Shown here: positions 40,701-50,227 of the stretch, piece by piece
Position numbering within the stretch: position 1 is the stretch's first letter
How the letters are laid out: each line of letters begins with the position of its first letter
Assembly: GCF_902362185.1 (NCBI RefSeq)
Contig: NC_044498.1
Location: 47,223,536-47,287,535, forward strand
Direction of reading: 5' to 3'
DNA from: Chanos chanos
Lineage: Eukaryota > Chordata > Actinopteri > Gonorynchiformes > Chanidae
Length of the DNA stretch: 64,000 nt
Translations under genes and position numbers: made by a program
The notes under the pieces: model-generated
Databases searched by the model: none
Seen by the model: only the letters and a program-made list of their open reading frames with translations
Told to the model about the DNA's origin: nothing

Positions 40701-41545
40701 CGCATTCACCGTGGCATTGCTTTGACAACCTTATGCGACATCACAACATTTATTTCCGTCCAGAGCTGCGTTAATTCTTGGCCGAGATTTTGTTGACAAC
40801 GGGAGAGTTGAACCAGTCCGTAAAGTCCTCTCCAGCATACCCCAAAGACATTCAGTGGGGTTGAGGTCAGGACACTGTGGTAGCCAATTTCTGAGTGAAA
40901 ATGATTCCTCATGCTCTCTGAACCGCTCTTTCACAATTTGAGCCCGATGAATCTTGCCATTGTCGTCCTGGAATATAACTGTGCCATCAGGGAAGAAAAA
41001 ATCCATTGATGGGATAACCTGGTCATTCAGTACATTCAGGTACTCAGCTGACTTCATTTTATTGCCACTTAACGTTGCTGAGCCTAGACCTGACCAACTG
41101 AACAAACCCCAGATCATAACACTGCCTCCAGAGTCTCCAAATCCAAAAGGCGACTTTTTTTTTTTTTGGCCAGGCAGTGTAAATAGTACCTTATAATGAC
41201 TCATGAAGTATTAATGATGTACTTATTTAAAAAAAAAAAAATACATTCAGTACTTTTCTGACTGATTTAATGCACACAATATCCCAACAACCATATACGT
41301 ACCTATTTCATGTGTATGATTCTGATGTGTGTCTATAGATCTTCCTTGACATGGTGGAAAACTACCCTACCTGTCTGCGTGTCCTGGTCCTGGCTGAAAA
41401 TGCTATAAGTCCTGAACTCCAGCAGCAGATCTCAGACCTGCTATCTGAGGGAGAGGAGGAGGAGGAGAAGGACAGTGAGGCTCGGGGTAGCGCGTTACCC
41501 CCCAGAGAGAAGCCCACCTGGGTGCCCCACAGCAGTAAGGGCTGA
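36304..41545 (+). CDS. lrrc73: Leucine-rich repeat-containing protein 73 (287 aa, 5 exons)
   Basis: A cytosolic LRR protein of unknown molecular role (C6orf154 in human). Exons are 36304-36575, 37262-37422, 37818-37940, 38862-38962 and 41339-41545. All are in phase and give 287 residues (human 316; the difference lies in the tail). The ATG at 36304 matches the conserved start MLPGSIQI. About eight ribonuclease-inhibitor-like repeats follow, with LxxLxLxxN/C-type cores such as [52 protein letters not shown] and [11 protein letters not shown]. The fold is closed by an acidic stretch at residues 256-266 and a short Pro-rich tail. Intron 2 carries a large microsatellite and intron 4 a dead Tc1 element. 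The last exon seems to run into a MITE in the 3'UTR. The neighbours yipf3 and tjap1 are the same as in human. Confidence 0.96.
36576..37261 (+). other. lrrc73 intron 1
   Basis: An AT-rich intron of 0.69 kb. I see nothing in it beyond splice sites. Confidence 0.85.
37456..37780. repeat. Compound (TA)n(TG)n(CA)n microsatellite in lrrc73 intron 2
   Basis: About 320 bp of mixed TA, TG, TGTA and CA units fill most of this 395-bp intron. TG-rich blocks on the left face CA-rich blocks on the right, so the strand can fold back on itself. The long Cys-Val and His-Thr-Tyr-Ile open frames here on both strands are products of the repeat, not genes. Confidence 0.97.
37941..38861 (+). other. lrrc73 intron 3
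   Basis: An intron of 0.92 kb with unremarkable AT-rich sequence and a T-rich acceptor. No further feature was recognised. Confidence 0.85.
38963..41338 (+). other. lrrc73 intron 4
   Basis: An intron of 2.4 kb. It contains a 9-bp hairpin around AGGTCA half-sites (39092-39118), a CTCF-like CAGGGGGCAG core near 39530, and the Tc1 remnant at 40629-41179. The rest is ordinary AT-rich sequence. Confidence 0.85.
40629..41179 (-). mobile_element. Tc1-like DNA transposon, internally deleted copy (551 bp)
   Basis: The ends are inverted repeats flanked by TA: CACCGTCTGGCCAAAAAAA at 40629 and, on the other strand, CACTGCCTGGCCAAAAAAAA at 41179, with two differences in the first 12 bases. The minus strand encodes the C-terminal half of a transposase. 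It has VMIWG and then FQDDN-x-KIH with the second catalytic Asp. LNPTECLW with the catalytic Glu follows 36 residues later. The N-terminal DNA-binding domain and first Asp are missing. The right end runs straight into mid-transposase, so there is a large internal deletion. Downstream the reading frame changes and a stop interrupts the [12 protein letters not shown] tail. The copy cannot move by itself. A spacing of 36 fits DD36E-type Tc1 elements rather than classic DD34E. Confidence 0.92.
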
Positions 41546-41692
41546 CAGTCAAAACACTGGCCTGTTCTTTTTGGGTTCTGACTGTTTCGTTTTTGTTTTT
41601 TGTTTTTTTTCATTTTGCTCTCTCTTTCTCTGTCTGTGCAAGATTTTTTTCCTGGAGACATCATGTCTCAAGGGCTGGAGTCGTCCTAATAA

Positions 41693-42079
41693 CAGGGTTC
41701 CCACGTATCCTGGAAAACTTTGAAATAAACCAAACCGTTTTCCAGTTCCTTGAAAAGCCCCTGGGATTTCAGAAAAAAACTGAAATGACCTGGAAAACAT
41801 CAAGAAATGATTAAATCTTAAAAAAAATAAATATAGTTGTTTCTATATATGTTTTGCTTGCCAACAACAAAAATTATATGATAAATTGAAAACACGGCCC
41901 TTTGTGTTCAGAGCTGGCTGTTGTGATTCTCATATGATAATTTTAGTCATTAATATGAGACAAGCCACATAAATATACAGTAGGAATTTGAAAACCTTAA
42001 TACATGTGCATGTGTGTCAGGGTGCATTTACCTATAAAGTGTCCTGGAAAATGATTTCTTAAAAAGAGTGGGAACCCTG
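41693..42079. mobile_element. hAT-like MITE with 12-bp perfect terminal inverted repeats (387 bp)
   Basis: CAGGGTTCCCAC at 41693-41704 is matched exactly by GTGGGAACCCTG at 42068-42079. Just inside, TCCTGGAAAA occurs near the left end (about 41707) and also near the right end (about 42042-42051). CAGGG ends followed by TGGAAAA repeats match a non-autonomous DNA element common in fish genomes. There is no coding capacity. A clean 8-bp target duplication was not found; the flanks share only TAATA. The element starts 148 bp after the lrrc73 stop codon and lies before the most likely poly(A) signal. Confidence 0.8.
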
Positions 42080-42683
42080 TAATAGTCATAGATTAATTCG
42101 TAAATATTTATTGCCTGATCCTTTCCTTCAGTACCAGGGGCACATTCATGTCTTTGGATAGTAACTCTGTCACATTCAGAAGTTAATTCTCAGAAGAGAA
42201 TCCAGAGGAAGATGTAGTTCAGAACAGGAGTAATCCAGTAGTTCAGAACAGGAGTAGCTCTGTCCTATTTTCTGGAGAAAAGCTAGCCTCAAACATTCAC
42301 CTAGTGTCTTTATAACCTTTCCAGACTCCAGCTCCCAGGTGGTCCTGTTGACATCAGGACTGGGGGAAAGCCTATTGGCTGAGACAGAGATGTGATACCG
42401 GAGCGGGCTAACCGTTTATCATTTGCACTGCACACAACAGCGGCGAGACCACCTGTTAGCAAGCAAGCAAGCAAGCAACTACTCATATTGCATGACGTGT
42501 AGCACTTAGTGGAAGAAAGCCGGCACAAAACTTTGAAACACCAAGTGACTTTAATACTCAATAGCAATTTATTTATTTTTTAGATGTACATTCTATTTAT
42601 AACTAAGTATTTAAAAGTATAATCAACAACAGTGTACTCTTATAGATGAACTATATAGGGTTGTTGTGATGGCCTGATGTCTG

Positions 42684-42689
42684 AATAAA
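42684..42689 (+). promoter_or_regulatory. Candidate poly(A) signal of lrrc73
   Basis: AATAAA lies 1.14 kb after the stop codon, in a clean context and with T-rich sequence downstream. If it is used, the MITE at 41693-42079 is wholly inside the 3'UTR. An earlier AATAAA at about 41723, inside the MITE itself, is the alternative. Confidence 0.45.
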
Positions 42690-45433
42690 ATCTGTTTACA
42701 TCTTTTAAAATGTTTTAAATGCTTTTTTTTCTCTTTCATGTTTGAATGAAGAGCTGCAGCGACTTGTTAAAATAGTGAACCACCTCATTAGATGCTGGCT
42801 TTTAGAAATTCATAACATTAAAAAAAAAAAATAGTTTTTACTTTTCATTTAGTTAGTTGGAACAGCCTATAGCTGGCACTAGGCATTCTCAAAACTCAAA
42901 ATAACCCAAAAAATTATTGACTTAGCTGCTTAAGAGAGTATTGAGGCAGTTTCTATGGCTGTTATTTGACCCAAAACTAGAATTTATGCTTGTGGCCACA
43001 AGAACTTGGTGACAGGCCAGACTCACTTGAAACCTGATGGTTTGCTATGGGATTTTGGCACGCAATTTAGTCATCGCTCCCACGAGATATAAGTATAAAC
43101 ACTGGTGTGAATTTTTATCACACCAAAAGCGTCTACAGTTCCTCCCCTGAGCTGCCTAAATACACATACCATCGCAGCTAAACATGAGATAAGTGGAGCT
43201 GCGACTATCACAATGACGGCAGAAGCGTCGCGTTTCAACACCAGTGCTCTCTTGCACTCCTATATCGCTACCATAGGCCCTGTGCAAAAAGCAGATTATG
43301 TTGCTAACACTATTGAGGACAACCGTGATCCGATTAAAGCCCTTTGTTCCAGACGCTCGTGCCTCATGCGTCTCTAACCTGCCTCGTTCATTCTCCACAG
43401 TGACAGTGGTAAGCTTGAAAAATACTGAAATGCCAAGCTTTGAGGAGATTGTCATACCCCCCCCCCTTAACAAATGATACATGTGATCTGTGTTCTCTTA
43501 GCAGTCAGAGATTTACAGGCTAATCCGTAGTGCACTGGTTTTGAAGACGAGTACGTTTCAACACACCGCTTAATTGGATAAGGGCTCTGATGAGGGGCAG
43601 AAATGAGGTATGTCGTGCTTTTCACCACTGCTTTCAAACTACACAACCTTAGTATGTAATAGGGACTAGTGCAACACTGAGTGAGAATTATAATGAAGCA
43701 TCCAATGGTTTCGCCAGTTGACCCTGCCCTAGTACATGTAATGATCCAAGGTGAGAGGATTTTGAAAGTCTGAGGGAAGTAGCCACTGCACTGGAATGCA
43801 AACATCATTCGTCCTTGGAAAAAGCCTTTGATGCTTGGGATAAAGGTCTATCAAAAGTGCCGTCGCCCACCAGCGAGAAATGATTACACTATTGAACTAG
43901 CCAACGAGGAGCTTCGCAGCAATACCATTCATTTTTGTTCCGTCTCATAAGAACCCAATTTATCATCTTTCTGATACCAGGCTTTAAAAAAAAATAGCAA
44001 GTGATGCCAATTAAGGAGAAGCTCCAAAAGCTGTCTCATCTCTGTGCAGCTGCCAGGCTAGCTGAACAATCCGAGACGAAAGAACCATCTATAATTAATG
44101 AAATGTCTCGAATCAGTCTTTTGAGTTGCTAAGTGACTGAGACAAACGGAAGTCCAATTTTTTTTTTTTCTCCCCTCCACTGCGTGATGGGGTAATGAAT
44201 TTCGCTCTTGCAGCAGTCACTCAACTGACAACGCTAATGCGCTGAGAAGATGTGACATTATGAAATACTCATTAGTTCCTCGCTATCGTTCAGAGCACAG
44301 AAGTTCAAACTCCAGGGGAACGTCAGTTTGTAAACAGGCGAACCAGTACTGAAAAATGTGTTCACGTCTCGGTGCTTTACAAATTTGGACGTTCTTCCTC
44401 GAGGGTCACGGGGGAAATGGATGGAGGAAATGCGGCGATGTGTGATGTGATGTATTAAAACTGCTGAGCGTTCCCAGTTCACAGGAAATCTGTGATGAGA
44501 TCTGAGGATAATCTGACATCATATGGACCCCCACCCCACACACACACACACACACACACTGAAACGGAAAGATATGTTCATCAGTGGGTCTATTCAAAGC
44601 TTTGCTTTAGCTAACCCTAATAATTAACTGACAACAGCAATACAGAACTGATTCCAGCTCATTGAGTGGGATCAAAACCTCTTAAAATTTCCATTCTCTG
44701 AAGAATAAAGCTCAATACTCATGCCGGAAACAGCTGTCCATCCATATCCTACTTAACATTAGTAGGCCCAATTTTATACTTCATAGCACTTCATTGTTTG
44801 CCAGAATTTGTTTTAATATTGTCCAGAACATTCACTTTCCTGTGCATTTTGGCTGCTTGGGGTTTTGGACCCCGGTTCCTGCTGACTCACAATGACCAAC
44901 TCGAGAAATACTCCTGTAACGCTGAGCTCTGCAGGGTCGCACCACTAGTGGGCGCCCTTACACTAAAGAGCAGTGTCCCTTTTTTGATAGAAGTGACATC
45001 ACTGTAGAAGGATAAGAAACAGAAAAATATGACATTTATTCAACCATCACAAATAACCGAGATGAAAGTGAAAATTTTGTATTTGAATCTGCAAGAATCA
45101 AAACAATATTTAAAAGAACTCAGACCTGCCAATCTAAGTTTAAAATAGTTTTATTTGTTTTAAAATATACATCAGCTTACAAATTCAGAAAATAAAATTA
45201 GTCCAGGTATAACAGTCTTCTTTGTAGACTTTTTTTTTCCTTTTTGTTGTTTTTTTTTTTTGTTTGTTTGTTTGTTTTGTTTTTTTACAGGAAGAAAAAA
45301 AGAAACAAAAATACAAACAGTGCAGCTACATGACTTTGGAAGCCTGCCTACTCAGGTAAGAATAAAAATTAAAAAAAAGAGAGAAAGAAGCCATGGAAGA
45401 ACAGGCATCCTTTATCAGGAGTATGGAGGAAAA

Positions 45434-45435
<2 letters not shown>

Positions 45436-45486
<51 letters not shown>
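45436..45486. repeat. (TA)n microsatellite
   Basis: About 25 TA units, between lrrc73 and tjap1. Confidence 0.95.
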
Positions 45487-45491
<5 letters not shown>

Positions 45492-46444
45492 CCAATAACA
45501 ACAATAAAAATAAAATAGGAATGGAGAAAATGTTGAAGGGCACCAAAGCACCAGACTGTGACAAAGATGCTTGTGAGACTGGTAGGCATGGTTTGTAGGC
45601 TACTGTATGGACCTGACAGACCTGGATAGATTTGTTTTCTTCATGTTTACTAATAATAATAGTAATAATAATAATAATAATAATTAAAAAAAAAGAACTC
45701 AATCATGAAAGATCATCATCAAACCAACCAAAAGAGCCTAACATCTTCAAGCATATAGAAGTGCCTGAGAGTATACTCCTCCACCAAATGTAAGCAGGAT
45801 CCACAAAGAGAGACACACACACACACACAAAATCCTCATCGTAATCTCTGGACAAAAAAGGAGGAAAAAAAAACCCCCAAAAAAACGGCACAAATAAATG
45901 ACTGTATGACTGGATTGTAGTCAAGCTCAAAAACAATTCCCAAATTACAGGAGAGAGCTCAGTGTACAGTGAATACAACCAATAAACAGAGAGAGAGAGA
46001 TGGAAGCACAATGAAAATGACAAGACAGCAACAGTGAACATGTCTCACCTCCAGTATTTGTCCTTGTACAAAGCCTAAAAAACCCTATACACAGGCTCTG
46101 AAATAGAAGAATCTCCGCTCTGGACAACCATTGGTGAACCTCAGCATTATGACTGTGCATTGCTCTCAATAATACTAAAGTCGCTTGAAGGTCTTTCACT
46201 GATGATGAATACAACGGCATTTTATGGATTCATTACAATTCTTTTGCTAAAGCTGTCCTTTGAGGGGATGTAAACAAGCAGTAATATTTTTGACATGATT
46301 TGACAAATGGAATTGTGTTTAAACACTTAAGTCAGAGAAGCTATAAAACGGACTAACTGCAGCGTTAAACTTCGTCTAATTCATAATCAAAAGGATGTTG
46401 TGCCTGCAGAACTGTGAAGGTTATAGAGTCGAGGATAAATGTGA

Positions 46445-46447
<3 letters not shown>

Positions 46448-46503
<56 letters not shown>
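46448..46503. repeat. (TA)n microsatellite
   Basis: About 28 TA units, about 1 kb from the previous (TA)n run. Confidence 0.95.
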
Positions 46504-46505
<2 letters not shown>

Positions 46506-49070
46506 TTCTCAGTTATACGTCAGATTAAAAAGATGACAGGGCTGACATTTAGAGAAGAGAGGAAAAAAAAAAGTTGTCCTTTTTTCCCTCCCTCTTGCAA
46601 ATTCCTCAACCAAGGTTTCTGAATGCCTTACCATAGAGCACCCAAAGGAGGTCACCTTGGATCAAAGAAGAAGCCATGTCAGTTGCTGATGCGTTCAATT
46701 ATATTCATGAAAGGGAGTCATTAAAGTTGCAGGAGACCAGATGTAAAGGCCTATTTATACACACAGTGTGTTACAGAAGGTTTGCGCGTTTTATGCTTTT
46801 CTTTCTTTTTTTTTCTCTCTTCCTTCGCTCTCCCCCCCATTACTCGCACGAACTCTTGTCTACATCACATCTGATGAGATCATGAAATATTGAAGACTGT
46901 CCATGTCTATGAGCGAGACTATGACAGACTGCTCTGTCTGTCTTCCTCCTTTCTCAGCATCACACGGCTATTTTAGTACATGATATATAACATGAATAAT
47001 TGACTAAGGAGGGTTGTAACAGCGCTATTAATTATGGGCTATTAGTGGTAGGATTGTACATGGAAAAAAAAAAAAAATCAATATGACAAAGTAAGAACAA
47101 TGCTTGAATGGCAGAATAGAGGGAAAAGGGACAGGCGAAGATTCGTGGAGCCCCTTCCATCATGCATTCTGTCCATCACTGCAGAGGAAAAGCGTGACTG
47201 AATTATTCAGCTGCGGAGAGTGCAGTGTCTGACCAGTGATGAGGTGAATGTATGGGAAGCTTTTATACGGGGTCCGGGGACTCGTGTCTTTGAAAGCATA
47301 CAGCTATAGCTTGCCGCTACACACTATTTAGAACCGTGTTCCAATCAAGCTGATATGTCTTTACACTGATTAGCCTAAGAATTCAAGTTAGAAGAAAGAC
47401 AAAGATGAATGCACGTTTTTACCTGGCAATAATATACTGCATTTGGCTAGTGTGGCAAGGTATCACTGTAGCAAAGTACAAGGGACCATTTGCTTAATGC
47501 CCAATTACTTGGAGAGAACTGAATGATTGTCAGCCAATAACAATGCCAAGCGTTGAGAGAAGCCTTAGCCGTGCGTATGTTCTAAAGGGACATGGAGGAT
47601 ATCTGAGCGGTGGGGAGATGAGGCTTAAGATTTGAGGAAAGAACAAAAGGGAGAAAAAATAAGAGCCAAAAACAAAAAGTCAAACAATTTACTTTGTGTT
47701 TGAATCACTTAAAATATAAGCAAATCAAATCCGTTTGAATGAATAAAGAGCGGATTAATTTAATTTTCTTCTGACACTCACAATTGCAAAAAAAAAAAAA
47801 AAAAAAAAAAAGTAAAAAGAAAGAAAGAAAAAAAGACTGGCATTCTCTACAACACTTCTCCGTAAACATCAGTGAGAATGAGGTTTAAAGAAAATGACTG
47901 GAGGAGAAAAAAGGAAAAAATCAGGACATGGAAACATACTTCAAAACACACAAAACCAACATTGCAGTATATTTTCAGCATGCTGGATTAAATGATTTAT
48001 ACAAGACTGAGTAAATAATCCATAAAGTCATGCATACACAAAATCCACACGAAAAATCCAAAATAAAACACACACACATATACACAAACCATATGACTGG
48101 AGGTAAAAAAAAAAAAAAAAAAACCCCAAAAAACAAACAAAAAAAAACCACAGCACAATGAGAGTGAGAAGGACAGACAGTGGAAAGAGACGCTACATTG
48201 TATGTGATAAACACACAAGGCTTACATTATAGCTATCAGAACATTTCCTTATGAAGAGTACGCCCAAAGACTCAAATGTCCAAATGATCTCGCTAATTCA
48301 AAAGTGACCGCACACCACAGCAACAGACACAGGCCTGGGTCAACTCTCTCACTTTATCAAAGAACCGTTATAGACCCTTTCCGAGACTGATATAAGCACA
48401 TGAGACATGCAACGGCCAGTGATGAAAGCATTTGTATGTATATCACTGCGACACAGTATCAATGTCCATACTGAGGAGTGTAACTGTAATTGTACAGAAA
48501 AAAAAAAAGATTTTGTACATCAAGACTACTAAGTGCATAGTTACCTGAAAAAATGGGATCCACTGTCTCCAGTGCCAATCTGTGCTCAGGTGAACGCAAT
48601 GAACAAGATATACAATACTGGTGGTGTATTTCCTATGTCACAGTAACCTTAACTTCATGTTTGATCAGTGACACATATTTGCAATTTGATTATCCATCAT
48701 TCTGGAAGGCTACTCTTGAAAGGCTGATTAATGTGAATACTGAATACTTAGTAGTGATGTAAACGGCAATTTGAGATCTACTGAATTGTTGTAAAATCTG
48801 TTAAGACGAAGAGGCAATAGAGCACTGTAAAGATTGAGGCTTTTTTTTTTTGTTTTCCCGAAAACATTAAATGAATCAAAAATTAATATTCACACGTTAA
48901 AATGGAATCATTTTCTCTCTCAGATGATGTCTGATTATAATGGTAATGAGCATTTTCCTTCTATTTTAATGATGGCATTAAACTGAAGTAATACAAGCTG
49001 CTCTCTGATTCTTCAGACAGATTTCCAACAGCTTGTCGCGGTGGGAGAATTAGTTTCATTAGTTTCATTG

Positions 49071-49076
49071 TTTATT
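49071..49076 (-). promoter_or_regulatory. Candidate poly(A) signal of tjap1
   Basis: AATAAA on the minus strand, 1.15 kb past the tjap1 stop codon. Further hexamers lie as far as about 45151, so a 3'UTR of up to 5 kb cannot be excluded. Confidence 0.35.
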
Positions 49077-50227
49077 GATTACGGCACCAACACAGCACTG
49101 GAGAAGTTAACACTCAAGGGGGGCACACACACACACACACAGAAGAAAAAAAAAATCAGTTTAAAAACTTCATTATCAGTAGTTTAAAAAAAAACTGAAA
49201 CAAACAAATAAGGTATTTACTATAACTGAAAGACAAATTAAATGAAACATACTTAAAATAATCTCAAAATTAAAAATATTCATAAAAATATATATATATA
49301 TTTTCCCTGTTGGGACTAGAAATACAGTGTATGGTGATAGAGCTCGGAGGAACCATGTGGTTCCCAAAGAGGTGGTGTGGAGAATGTACCTCTCGATGCT
49401 GCAAAAGACAAGCAATAGCAGACTTAAGATGGAGAACAACTTTCGGTTTTAAAGGGGCGGGTCAGAAAAAAAAAAAGAAAGAACCCTCCAAGAAAGGGTT
49501 AGGCACTGTTGATTGAGGATCCCAGTGATCTTGTGACACCTGCTCTGTTGCATTTGCTCCAGACCAAGACAGACCTTAACTTCTGATCCTCTTAACACAT
49601 CATCATCCCATACAATATGAGGTCTCCTGGGTAACCAAGATATTCTTGGGTAACTGAAAAACCCAGAACCAATGAACCAAAAATCCAAGTGCTGGGTAGC
49701 ATCCATCTTGCGAAATATTCGTGTTCAAGTTCAAATCACTGACTTATTTCACAGATAAGTTACAGCATTACTCCATCTAGAGTTCTCAATTCGAGCACAC
49801 TGGATAGATTGTGTTTGCAGAGGCATGATGGTATGGCTATTTCCTGCACTCTCTCTTCTCTATGACAGTGAGGAGAATCTCAGCCCACACTCTTACTGAA
49901 AGGCATATGTTCAGATGCTAACATTCTTGAGGGACACTTGATGCACTGCTCTGTTGAAGAGGCTCTCCATTCAAGTCTTTGAAGAAAGCTCTTAAAGAAC
50001 CCAGGCTATGCCGTTTTTCTCTTGCTGTTAATACCATTTTCGAATGAGCAAGTTCCTCATTTTTTGAAGAATGACTACGAACATAATGACTTCAGCGATA
50101 GTTTTTAGGGTGGGAAGAGCAAGTGCAATGTTAATCTTGTCCCCTTTGCCTGTAGGCTGCTTAGACTAGTGATATCCAGAAAGACAGAGGTCTGGACAAG
50201 GAAGGTAGAGTAGCACAGCTCATTGTA

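Larger units (their letters stand above)
42080..50227. other. Convergent 3' region between lrrc73 and tjap1
   Basis: An 8.1-kb stretch without a recognised gene. The left part holds the end of the lrrc73 3'UTR, and the right part the tjap1 3'UTR. Between them are (TA)n runs at about 45436-45486 and 46448-46503, an imperfect ATA/ATT run near 45650-45685, and poly-A tracts. Repeat-poor blocks with many ATTA motifs lie at about 43000-44500, 46900-47620 and 48900-49080 and may be conserved non-coding elements. A CCACTAGTGGGCGCC site near 44941 resembles a CTCF motif. The open frames of 60-113 codons in this stretch match nothing known. Confidence 0.55.

Noticed and set aside
40706-40912. 68-codon minus-strand frame as a separate gene
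   Set aside because: Its end matches the transposase tail in another frame, so it belongs to the decayed Tc1 copy.
43156-43808. Two minus-strand frames of 108 and 113 codons between lrrc73 and tjap1
   Set aside because: They have no domain, mixed composition and no splice partners. Better explained as chance frames in a possible conserved non-coding block.
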